DNA of 64,000 nt from an uncultured Lachnospiraceae bacterium (lineage in GTDB: Bacteria > Bacillota > Clostridia > Lachnospirales > Lachnospiraceae): assembly GCA_902761585.1 (NCBI GenBank), contig CACWKX010000016.1, forward strand, positions 32,013 to 96,012, written 5' to 3'. Shown here piece by piece: positions 53,248 through 61,319 of the stretch; within the stretch, counting starts at the first letter, position 1, and each line of letters opens with the position of its first letter. The position numbers and the translations under genes are program-made. The notes below the pieces were generated by a model. The model was not told the DNA's origin, did not search any database, and saw only the letters and a program-made list of their open reading frames with translations.

Positions 53248-53881
53248 TCAGGTCCCAAATACAAGCGCCACCGGTGCCTCTATAATCTGCGGGAAAAGAA
53301 TAAAGATGCACAGTGAAACTGCAATCAGCGACAGCTGCAGATGCATCAGTCCGATCGGGCCGGCGCCGATAATCAGAACCGTGTCATTGAACCCTGTTCC
53401 TGTATTCCGAAGTCCGCGGATGCAGCACGCGAGGGGCTCAATCAATGCTCCCCTCCGGAAGTTTGACGACATTGCCACTCTCGATACAGATCTTCGGAAT
53501 CAGTACATACTCCTCAAATCCACCGTTAAACTCATACCCGATTGCCTTGCGATTCATGCAGGCATTCTCTCTTCCGGAAAGACAGGCCGGGCAGTGTCCA
53601 CAAGGAATGACATTCGCGATTGAAACATGTTCGCCGACGGAGAAGCCCTGGACATTCTTTCCAACTTCCGCAATCTCACCGCAAATTTCGTGTCCGACAA
53701 CTGAGTCCTTGCGCACACCCTTTGTTTTGGCACCCGTAAAGATTCTTTTATCCGTTCCGCAAAGTGCTGCTGCTCTCATATGAAGAAGAATCTCCTCATC
53801 TCCACAAACAGGCTTTGGGATATCCATGACCTCGTAGTTATTGGGATAATTGTCTGGTCCATGTAGAATAACTGCTTTCAT
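53248..53881 (-). pseudogene. zinc alcohol dehydrogenase, frameshifted and fused to a permease tail
   Basis: The first 143 codons are a zinc-dependent medium-chain dehydrogenase (AAALCGTDKRIFTG with the catalytic-zinc Cys, VGHEICGEI, structural-zinc Cys in CGHCPACLSGRENAC). After KLPEG the frame shifts and continues ALIEPLACCIRG...LIIGAGPIGLMHLQL, the NAD-binding start. It then changes abruptly to a hydrophobic stretch (SLCIFILFPQIIEAPVALVFG) and stop, which resembles the last TM helix of a TRAP or similar permease. The gene is therefore a deletion fusion with an added indel. The original neighbour was probably a transporter gene. Confidence 0.75.
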
Positions 53882-53904
53882 ATTTCCTCCTGACCTTGTA
53901 AATA

Positions 53905-53963
53905 TGAAATTTTATTTCCTTTTATGTTGAAATATATATAGTATAACTGAAAATATATTTCAA
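53905..53963 (-). promoter_or_regulatory. RpiR-type operator cluster before adh/hydroxyacid dehydrogenase
   Basis: TGAAAATATATTTCA (53948-53962) has perfect TGAAA-N5-TTTCA arms, and TGAAATTTTATTTCC (53905-53919) has one mismatch. A 10-bp inverted repeat TTGAAATATA/TATATTTCAA spans 53927-53963. The near-identical motif occurs at the glycerate kinase promoter. Confidence 0.65.
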
Positions 53964-54034
53964 TAGCCTATTTTATATTTTGTAATATTATTACAGTTTA
54001 TCCCTTCTATATTTGTACAATATTTTCATGAAGC

Positions 54035-54072
54035 AAAAAGTAAAAGGCCTCTGGATGAACTCCAAAGGTCTT
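54035..54072 (-). terminator. rpiR-type gene terminator
   Basis: AAGGCCTCTGGA (54044-54055) pairs with TCCAAAGGTCTT (54061-54072) with one mismatch and one wobble. The minus strand then reads TTTTACTTTTT. Confidence 0.8.
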
Positions 54073-54134
54073 CTTCGCTGATGTCGCACCGGTCACGTAT
54101 ATATCTGTATATTATCCCTGAATTTCCTAAGGGT

Positions 54135-54983
54135 TTAATACTTTCCAACAGAGGTGGCTTCCCTTGTATTGAGGATGGACTGATAGGCCTGATCATAATC
54201 CAGAACAGCTACTGAACTCACAAGACAGTCGCAAATTGCCAGCTGTGCAATGCGGGTGCTCACAGATTCAGACTGAAATATTGTTTCTTCATAAGCTGAA
54301 TAAAACACCACATCGACCAGTTTGCTCAGTGGAGATTTTCCTTGACTGATAATTCCAGCAGTAAACGCCCCGCCACTCTTCGCATTCTTGATACATTCCT
54401 GCACATTTGTATTGCAGCCCGAAAAAGAGATGCAAATTGCAACATCCTGTTCATTCATCAATGACGACTCCATGAGCTGCATATCTATATCCGACTGTGC
54501 AATTGTCTCTATCCCGACCTTCAGGAACTTATGCTGGACATCATTACAGACTGCCTGGCTTCCTCCAGTTCCAAACAATACGATTTTCCTTGCATGACGG
54601 ATTTTCATTGCGAGCCTGTGGAGATCCTCGATATTCAACCCGAGAAGTGTTCGATTCAGGACATTTTCCTCGGACAGAAAAATCTTCCTGCACACTTCCT
54701 CTGTCGTATCCCCGCGTCCCAAAATCGGACTCAGCTGCCTGTCTGGCGGAAGGATGTCTCGGGCAAGATTCATCTTGAAATCCTGAAACCCCCGATAACC
54801 AATACTTCTGCAAAACCTGACAACAGAAGCATCAGATACCCCGGAATGTGTAGCCAGTTCAGAGACATTACATTGAAGAACCGTTTCATAATTCTCCAGA
54901 ACAAATTTTCCTATTTTTTTCTCTGTCTCTGTCAGTTGAGGCATCTTTGCCTTGATTCGTTCTTTGCAGCTTCCCGTAATCAT
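54135..54983 (-). CDS. RpiR/MurR family transcriptional regulator
   Basis: A 282-residue regulator with an N-terminal HTH_6 domain (LATHSGVSDASVVRFCRSIGYRGFQDFK, near residues 45-72) and a C-terminal SIS sugar-isomerase-like domain (KIVLFGTGGSQAVCNDVQHKF and ICISFSGCNTNVQECIKNAK) that senses a sugar phosphate or similar ligand. GGGGAGA precedes the ATG at 54983; 22 further upstream codons are unsupported. It follows glycerate kinase by 88 nt on the same strand. Its likely operators are the TGAAA-N5-TTTCA sites at both neighbouring promoters. Confidence 0.93.
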   Translation of the reverse strand: MITGSCKERIKAKMPQLTETEKKIGKFVLENYETVLQCNVSELATHSGVSDASVVRFCRSIGYRGFQDFKMNLARDILPPDRQLSPILGRGDTTEEVCRKIFLSEENVLNRTLLGLNIEDLHRLAMKIRHARKIVLFGTGGSQAVCNDVQHKFLKVGIETIAQSDIDMQLMESSLMNEQDVAICISFSGCNTNVQECIKNAKSGGAFTAGIISQGKSPLSKLVDVVFYSAYEETIFQSESVSTRIAQLAICDCLVSSVAVLDYDQAYQSILNTREATSVGKY

Positions 54984-55071
54984 GCTTATCTCCCCGGACG
55001 CCTGACTTCCTGATATCAATCTAGTTCTTCGTCCTTTATGGTTCATCATAGCATGAAATTCTTCCTAATCG

Positions 55072-56205
55072 TCAATCTTTTATCAGTCTGAACACCTGCT
55101 CTGCTGTATCTGTCATATTTTTCTTCGCGTTTTCCGGATCCATTGCCTCGTTCAGTGAACAGACGCCCCTGACGATCGGGAAAAACGCATCTATCCCTGC
55201 CCGATTACAGGCCACTGCATCCTGCGTTACACTTCCTGCGAACGCTACAACTCTCGCCCCATACTTTTTCGCCAGTTTCGCTACACCGATTGGAGCTTTT
55301 CCCATGGCGGTCTGATGATCGAGACGGCCTTCCCCTGTCACAACGACATCCGCATCTTTCACATAGTCCTTCAGATGTGTTTCATCCAGCACAAGCTGAA
55401 TGCCAGATTGCAGCTTTCCTTGCAGATATGCCAGAAAGGCAAAACCCAGACCGCCTGCCGCCCCGGCGCCTGGCCAATCCGGATCCGCATCAGGATTCAG
55501 CCTTTTCGTAATCGACGCATAAGAGCCGAGCCACCTGTCCATGTCTTTGATCATGTTCTTATCTGCGCCTTTCTGCGGTCCATAGATTGCACTGCAGCCA
55601 TCGGGTCCGCAGAGCGGATTTGTCACATCGCAGGCAATCAGGAATCTGCAGTCTGAAAGTTCAGGAAGCGAATGCTCAGTTCTGACTTCAACCAGATCCC
55701 TAAGCCCAATTGCCCCGCGCTGAATCTGTTTTCCTGTCGAATCCAGAAGTTCAATCCCCAATGCCTGCAGCATTCCAGCGCCGCCATCATTGGTGGCGCT
55801 TCCACCAATTCCGATGATGAACTTCCTGCATCCGGAATGGATTGCGTCCCGAATCACTTCGCCCAGTCCATAGGTCGTCGTCAGGAGCGGATTTCGGTCT
55901 TCCGGCTTCACCAGCGTAATCCCGGATGCTCCCGCCATCTCGATGACCGCCGTCTCTGATTCCGGGATCACTCCGTAGGTACAGTCCACCGGCATCCCAA
56001 GCGGCCCGGTCACCTCCACCTTCCTGTATTCGCCGCCCATACCCTGTACAAGGGCATCCACAGTGCCTTCACCACCGTCCGCGAGTGGCCGGACAACAAT
56101 CTTCGCTTCCGGATTCGCTCTTCGAACACCTTCCGCCGCTGCATATCCCGCCTCAAGAGATGTCAGGCTACCCTTCAATGAATCGATTGCGATTACGACT
56201 TTCAC
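55072..56205 (-). CDS. glycerate kinase (GarK/GlxK family)
   Basis: A 377-residue kinase that phosphorylates D-glycerate, most likely to 2-phosphoglycerate, feeding glycolysis. Blocks include VKVVIAIDSLKGSLTSLEAG at the start, RPLADGGEGTVDAL near 45, IIGIGGSATNDGGAGML near 125, and DVVVTGEGRLDHQTAMGKAPIGVA near 280. A GTG start at 56205 is chosen because GGAGG lies 7 nt upstream and homology begins there. The RpiR-type regulator follows in the same transcript. The two probable operators sit over and just above the promoter. Confidence 0.93.
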   Translation of the reverse strand: MKVVIAIDSLKGSLTSLEAGYAAAEGVRRANPEAKIVVRPLADGGEGTVDALVQGMGGEYRKVEVTGPLGMPVDCTYGVIPESETAVIEMAGASGITLVKPEDRNPLLTTTYGLGEVIRDAIHSGCRKFIIGIGGSATNDGGAGMLQALGIELLDSTGKQIQRGAIGLRDLVEVRTEHSLPELSDCRFLIACDVTNPLCGPDGCSAIYGPQKGADKNMIKDMDRWLGSYASITKRLNPDADPDWPGAGAAGGLGFAFLAYLQGKLQSGIQLVLDETHLKDYVKDADVVVTGEGRLDHQTAMGKAPIGVAKLAKKYGARVVAFAGSVTQDAVACNRAGIDAFFPIVRGVCSLNEAMDPENAKKNMTDTAEQVFRLIKD

Positions 56206-56255
56206 AGTGCTACCTCCATGCCTGCTTTGAACGGTTTTCATCTGACTTATCTCTA

Positions 56256-56316
56256 TATATAACATCAGTGAAATCACATTGCAATATATTTCAGGTATAT
56301 TTGTAATATATTTTCA
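56256..56316 (-). promoter_or_regulatory. glycerate kinase promoter with RpiR-type operators
   Basis: On the minus strand TTGCAA (56279-56284) and TATATA (56256-56261) are 17 bp apart. TGAAAATATATTACA (56302-56316) differs from the site at 53948-53962 at one of 15 positions, and TGAAATATATTGCA (56280-56293) overlaps the -35 box, which fits repression. Confidence 0.7.
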
Positions 56317-56373
56317 GCATTAAAGAGTGACACTGCCTACTATAAAACAGATCCGGCTGCTCTTTCTATTCCC

Positions 56374-57009
56374 TCAGTATCCCAGCTCCTCATCCACCAG
56401 GATCAGATGGATTCTATCCTTGTGAAGCGAGTACCTGGTGATCAGGAACTGGCAGCAGATGGTGTCCGGCGACTTGCAGTCCATACAGGTACCGGTCTTT
56501 GTGCAGGGTGCTTTTAGTCCAAAGCGCTGAACATTGATGACGGCTGCCTCATTCCTGGCGCGCTTGAGCGCCGAATCAAAGTCTGGCGCAACCTTGTTCA
56601 TGCCTGCGATCAGAACAAGCTTCTTCGGTCCGTAGGCATAGGCCGAAACACGGTTCGCATTGCCGTCGATGTTGACCAGAACACCGTCGGCCGTAACCGC
56701 ATTCACGCTTCCGATAAACACATCTGCGCTGTAGGCGAACTCCTCCGCTGCGCGCTTCTCCGCCCCCGCCGTCTTTCTGCGGTTCACAAACTCATAGTTT
56801 CCTTTCTCCAGCGCCTCCTCCAGCCCGATCTGCTGAACCGTGAGCGAACCACCGCCTGTCACCTTGCTCTTCTCAGGGATCAGCCCAAGCGCCAGCTTCA
56901 GCGCCTCTTCCTTCGTGTGCACATGATATCCTGTCATGTTGCGTGACGAAAGTCCCTTGATGACAGCCTGCGCCAGGACATCATTCCGTTTCTGCCTGAA
57001 TTCCTCCAT
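56374..57009 (-). CDS. LUD domain protein (DUF162, lactate-utilisation type)
   Basis: A 211-residue cytoplasmic protein of the LUD/DUF162 family. Recognisable parts are GYHVHTKEEALKLALGLIP, VTGGGSLTVQQIGL and ADVFIGSVNAVTADGVLVNIDGNANRVSAYAYGPKKLVLIAG (read as a block); a Cys-rich C-terminal segment (CTKTGTCMDCKSPDTICC, near residues 175-192) may bind an Fe-S cluster. In LutC-type systems the family serves lactate oxidation, but LutA/LutB are absent here, so the role is open. AAGGAGGG precedes the ATG at 57009. It is 105 nt downstream of the mannosidase. Confidence 0.9.
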   Translation of the reverse strand: MEEFRQKRNDVLAQAVIKGLSSRNMTGYHVHTKEEALKLALGLIPEKSKVTGGGSLTVQQIGLEEALEKGNYEFVNRRKTAGAEKRAAEEFAYSADVFIGSVNAVTADGVLVNIDGNANRVSAYAYGPKKLVLIAGMNKVAPDFDSALKRARNEAAVINVQRFGLKAPCTKTGTCMDCKSPDTICCQFLITRYSLHKDRIHLILVDEELGY

Positions 57010-57114
57010 CGTCAAACCCTCCTTTTTTTCATTTTTCAACGATTCCAATACCCGGCTGCTCCCCACGGCAATCCGCGAGACCTTCTTCTGATCATGAATG
57101 TAAAAAAGCTATTG

Positions 57115-60100
57115 TCATCTGTGTTCTTTACCGAATCTGATCTTGAGCGTAACAATCTGGTAAGGCCGAATCCGGAAATGAATCTGTCTTCCATCTGTTG
57201 CAGCCGTCTGATCCTCTTCCTCCATAATATTGCAGAAGGAAGCCGACTGGATCTTCGCACCTGCTGTCAGGGTAACATCACTTCTCCGGTTCCAGCACTC
57301 ATACATTCTCACAATGACCGCATCCGAATCCTCCGCTTTCTTGACGGCTTCTATGACAACATTCTCCTGATCGACAGAGAACAGGGAGAATATATTCGGA
57401 AGGCTTCCGCTCCCGGCTTCCCTGGTCACCGCTTTCATCGGGTTATTCAGCTCATATGCCTGCGCCACCGTCCCTGCTTCTCTCCAGTCTCCCTGATGTG
57501 GGAAGATCGAGTAGGTAAAGGTATGATGTTCCTTATCTGCATCCGGGTTCGGATACAGCGGAGACTTCAGCATCGTCAGTCCGACATCCGTCCCGCGGAC
57601 GGAAACACCGAACTTGCAGTCATTCAGGAAACTGACACCGTATCCATCTTCCCCGACATCCAGCCACTTGTGGTGGCAGACCTCAAACTTTGACCAATCC
57701 CAGGAGGTATTGTCCGTCGTACTGCGCGTCACATTTCCATACTGAATGTCGAAGGTTGCAGTCGATGCATGGACATCGACAGGGAAGTGATCTTTCAGCA
57801 TGATCAGGTGCTGCTTCCAGTCAATCTCATTGCGGATATCAATCCGATCAAGATCACGGTAGATGCTGATATACTGAACAATTGTGGATTCCAGATACTT
57901 CCGCTCAATCCGCACCGTTGCCCTGACCGGTCCTGTCTCCACAACCCGAAGACTCTCCAGCTGATCGACCTCCCACGACTTTTCCGTATAGTAGTTGTTG
58001 ATATCCCAGGCGTCATAATTATGCGGCCTGTCCTCATAGCTGACGATGACATTCCCCGGCTTTCCATCCTTCAGAATCTCGCGCTTCGCCCGCTTGTCAT
58101 AGAGATGCGCAAACTGTCCCTTATCATTGAACTCGATTCGGAAGAAATCGTTCTCCATGCGGGTTGAGCTTACATACAGACAGCTCTTCTCTTCAGGCTG
58201 CCTGCTGGCATGCTTCCCGGAAAAGCCCACACCCTTTCCGGCCTGCTCATCCGTATGCGAATCGGCAGGATCCGAATGATATTCTGCCTGATTCCGTGCC
58301 TTCCGGTCTGCCCGGATCACTTTGAAAACTTCATATCCCTTCTGTGGAACATGGTTCACATATGACAGCCAGCCATCTTCCGTCTTCTGAACCGCAAAAA
58401 GACGTCCGTCCTGCGCCTCAAGCCTGAAAACTGTCCCTTCTGCATCGCCAGCCATGCCGTTGTCCGGCATCCGGAATGTCACAAGTCCAGCCTTCGACAC
58501 CGAATTCGGGTTGAAAATCACCACATCTCCGTCGGCAGCCTTCACCTGAGAGGCGATATCTCCCAGCGACCTGTTCTGAAGCGTTTGATTCAGCGCGAAT
58601 ATCTTCTCATACTCCGCCTTTGAATCCTCATAAACCTCCTTGATCGCTGAGCCTGGGAGAATGTCATGGAACTGGTTTCTCAGAATCACGATCCAGGCTT
58701 CATGAAGCTCCCTGTCAGGAGAATCTGCTCCTGTCAGCAGGCTGTCAAGGACAGCGTACGTCTCCTCATTCTGATAGGCAAGCTCTGCCTTCCGATTGAA
58801 GCGCTTGTTTCGTGCCATCGTCGTGTAGGTTCCGCGATGATACTCCAGATACAGCTCGCCCACCCAGGCGGGAAGATACTTGCTGTCCTTCGTATCCGCC
58901 TCCAGCTTTTTGAAGAAGTCCAAGGCCGTCGAAGGCCTCGTCACGGGAAGTCCCGGAATCCCCCGGCTCATGCGCCTTTGATTCTCCATCTGCTCACTGG
59001 TCGGTCCGCCGCCGCCGTCTCCGAAGCCATAGCTGCAGAGAACCTCCCGGTTCAGATCCTTGTTCGAATACCGCGCCCATGCTCCCTTCATCTGGCTCGG
59101 GTTCAGGTAACCGTTATATGTAGTAAAGTGCTCAGTCTCTGTTCCATTCTCAACAGCAGCCTTATGGTAATCTCTTGTCGGAATAAAATGCGTCAGCGTC
59201 CTTGTTCCATCAATACCTTCCCACAGGAAGGTATCATAGGGCATCTTGTTGGTCTCGTTCCAGCTGATCTTCGTTGTCATGAAGTAGCGGATGCCGCTCA
59301 GCTTCATGATCTGCGGCAGAGCCGCGGAATAGCCGAAGACGTCCGGAAGCCACAGAATCTGGTTATCCTTTCCAAATTCCTTCCTGAAGAACCGTTTTCC
59401 ATATAAAAACTGTCTGGATAGCGCCTCCCCGGAAGCCAGATTACAGTCGGCCTCAACCCACATGCCGCCTTCTACTTCCCAGCGTCCTTCCTTCACGCGC
59501 TGCTTGATCCCTTCATAGACATCCGGCGCATTTTCCTTCACATACTCGTACAACTGCGGCTGACTGGACATAAAGATGTATTCCGGATACCGGCGCATCA
59601 ATTCCAGAACGGTTGAAAAACTCCGGACTGCCTTATCCCTTGTCACACTCAGTGTCCAGAGCCATGCGCAGTCAATGTGCGTGTGGCCGACACAGCAGAC
59701 AAGCGGAGCGTCATCCTTTCCGCAGTATTTATCATAGAATTCTTCCGTTATATACGCCTGCGCCCTCTCCAGGCTTGCATAGTAGGCTTCCGACCCCTCC
59801 TCACGCATATCCAGGAGATTCAGAGAATCGTTCAGTGCCTGAATAATCCGGATGTGATCGCCGTCCTCCGGATCCAGAAGCCTTGCCGTATCATAGGGCA
59901 CTGCCAGATCATAGTAGTACTTCTCGGTCGCCCGGTCGAGCACTTTCATTGCGGTATCCAGAAACAAATGGAAATTTCCATCCCCGGTATATGCGGACAG
60001 AATCACCCGGTAAGACCTTCCCGCCTCCGCCTTCTCTGTCAGGACAATTTCTCTGTGATTGACATCCAGCCCCTGAATCCGCTTTCCGTCCACGAAGATG

Positions 60101-60405
60101 GAAAACTGGGGATTTGTCGCATCCCATCCCCCTTCCGCACCGGTCTTCACCTCATAGACGACGCACTTCCCGTCAAATTCCTCCGGAATTGTCAGGATCG
60201 TTTCAAACCAGTAGTACTCCCGGTCGCCTCCCCAGATCTCTCCCCTGCGAAACGGCTTCCAGGCAGACGTATCAAGGTGTTCAATATCTGTGAAACGTTC
60301 AGAACTTCTGATCATCCGGAAGTCCGATACCGGCACACTTTCCGGATAGATTCTGTCCTGAAGATATTCCAGCATCTTGCCGATGCGTTCCTTGATAAAA
60401 TGCAT
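57115..60405 (-). CDS. GH38 alpha-mannosidase
   Basis: A 1096-residue intracellular-type glycosidase (no signal peptide) that removes terminal alpha-mannose residues, for example from host N-glycan fragments. The zinc-site motif CCVGHTHIDCAWLW is near residue 242 and the nucleophile region LPDVFGYSAALPQI near 355; CSYGFGDGGGGPT and RNQFHDILPGSAI are also typical. An insertion of polar residues near 705-750 (AEYHSDPADSHTDEQAGKG) is unusual. The C-terminal beta domains are intact. A GGAGG site is 5 nt before the ATG. No oligosaccharide transporter is adjacent; the ECF genes lie upstream. Confidence 0.95.
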   Translation of the reverse strand: MHFIKERIGKMLEYLQDRIYPESVPVSDFRMIRSSERFTDIEHLDTSAWKPFRRGEIWGGDREYYWFETILTIPEEFDGKCVVYEVKTGAEGGWDATNPQFSIFVDGKRIQGLDVNHREIVLTEKAEAGRSYRVILSAYTGDGNFHLFLDTAMKVLDRATEKYYYDLAVPYDTARLLDPEDGDHIRIIQALNDSLNLLDMREEGSEAYYASLERAQAYITEEFYDKYCGKDDAPLVCCVGHTHIDCAWLWTLSVTRDKAVRSFSTVLELMRRYPEYIFMSSQPQLYEYVKENAPDVYEGIKQRVKEGRWEVEGGMWVEADCNLASGEALSRQFLYGKRFFRKEFGKDNQILWLPDVFGYSAALPQIMKLSGIRYFMTTKISWNETNKMPYDTFLWEGIDGTRTLTHFIPTRDYHKAAVENGTETEHFTTYNGYLNPSQMKGAWARYSNKDLNREVLCSYGFGDGGGGPTSEQMENQRRMSRGIPGLPVTRPSTALDFFKKLEADTKDSKYLPAWVGELYLEYHRGTYTTMARNKRFNRKAELAYQNEETYAVLDSLLTGADSPDRELHEAWIVILRNQFHDILPGSAIKEVYEDSKAEYEKIFALNQTLQNRSLGDIASQVKAADGDVVIFNPNSVSKAGLVTFRMPDNGMAGDAEGTVFRLEAQDGRLFAVQKTEDGWLSYVNHVPQKGYEVFKVIRADRKARNQAEYHSDPADSHTDEQAGKGVGFSGKHASRQPEEKSCLYVSSTRMENDFFRIEFNDKGQFAHLYDKRAKREILKDGKPGNVIVSYEDRPHNYDAWDINNYYTEKSWEVDQLESLRVVETGPVRATVRIERKYLESTIVQYISIYRDLDRIDIRNEIDWKQHLIMLKDHFPVDVHASTATFDIQYGNVTRSTTDNTSWDWSKFEVCHHKWLDVGEDGYGVSFLNDCKFGVSVRGTDVGLTMLKSPLYPNPDADKEHHTFTYSIFPHQGDWREAGTVAQAYELNNPMKAVTREAGSGSLPNIFSLFSVDQENVVIEAVKKAEDSDAVIVRMYECWNRRSDVTLTAGAKIQSASFCNIMEEEDQTAATDGRQIHFRIRPYQIVTLKIRFGKEHR

Positions 60406-60491
60406 GACACTCCTCCTTTGTCTGCATTGCCTTTCCCCCTATACATCTAACCACAAAACCATCTGCTGGAGAATAACAGCTCCTATCATTC

Positions 60492-61319
60492 TCACCCCCA
60501 TGGGTTCCAGAACCTGCTGCCGTCCCGGAAGGTAAACCATAATGCCCACACGCAGAACGCGCCGCTGATGATCAGCACGATATAGTCCGCCGCCTGGAAT
60601 TTCCGGTATGCATACCAGGATCTCTTTTTCTTCTTGCCAAATCCGCGCAGTTCCATAGCATTGGAGACGATGTTGATCTTCTCCATCGCGGAAAACAGCA
60701 GCGGAAAGATGATGCTCGATGTTCGCTTGATCCGCTCGGAGAGCTTTGCCTTCTTGCTCATCTCGATACCGCGCGCCTGCTGCGCGTTGCGGATGCGCCG
60801 GTAGTCTCCCTGAACATCCGGAATGTACCGCAGCGCAATTGCGACGGAGTACGCAACGGTATAGGGAATGCCGATCGTATTCATCGATGCGGCAAACTCA
60901 CTCGGATCAGTCGTGACCAGGAAGATGAAGATCGCCGGTGTAACCGTGAAATACTTGATTACAACATTAAACAGGTAGAACAGCTCCTCGCGCGTAACCG
61001 CGTGTCCAGGCAGAAAGGGTGTCAGGATCGTCTTTGATCCGTAGATCGAGCATCCCTGGTAAGGGGAAATGATAAAAATAGCCACAACATTCAGAATCAT
61101 GAAGAACATGACGATTTTAAAGACAGCGCTGATCTGCCGCCATTCCGTCTTGGACAATGCAAAGAGGATAACTGTCACGGCGATCATGATCAGAAGAATT
61201 CTTGTGTCATACGTCATCGCGCTTGTCACGCACCAGAGCAGGAAAAAGATCAGCTTGGTGCTGCCCGACAGCCGGTGGATCCATGTACCTTTGTCTGTGT
61301 AGCTGAGCAGCTTTGTCAT
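60492..61319 (-). CDS. ecfT: ECF transporter transmembrane protein EcfT
   Basis: A 275-residue membrane scaffold of an energy-coupling-factor vitamin transporter. About five TM segments are visible (LIFFLLWCVTSAM, ILLIMIAVTVILFAL, VMFFMILNVVAIFII, FIFLVTT, YIVLIISGAFCVWALW). The two coupling motifs that contact the ATPases are present: NAQQARGIE near residue 178 and AMELRGFG near 218. It overlaps the ATPase gene stop by 4 nt (ATGA), so they are co-translated. Which S component it serves is not fixed; the divergent UPF0397-like gene is the nearest, with bioY elsewhere. Confidence 0.95.
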   Translation of the reverse strand: MTKLLSYTDKGTWIHRLSGSTKLIFFLLWCVTSAMTYDTRILLIMIAVTVILFALSKTEWRQISAVFKIVMFFMILNVVAIFIISPYQGCSIYGSKTILTPFLPGHAVTREELFYLFNVVIKYFTVTPAIFIFLVTTDPSEFAASMNTIGIPYTVAYSVAIALRYIPDVQGDYRRIRNAQQARGIEMSKKAKLSERIKRTSSIIFPLLFSAMEKINIVSNAMELRGFGKKKKRSWYAYRKFQAADYIVLIISGAFCVWALWFTFRDGSRFWNPWG

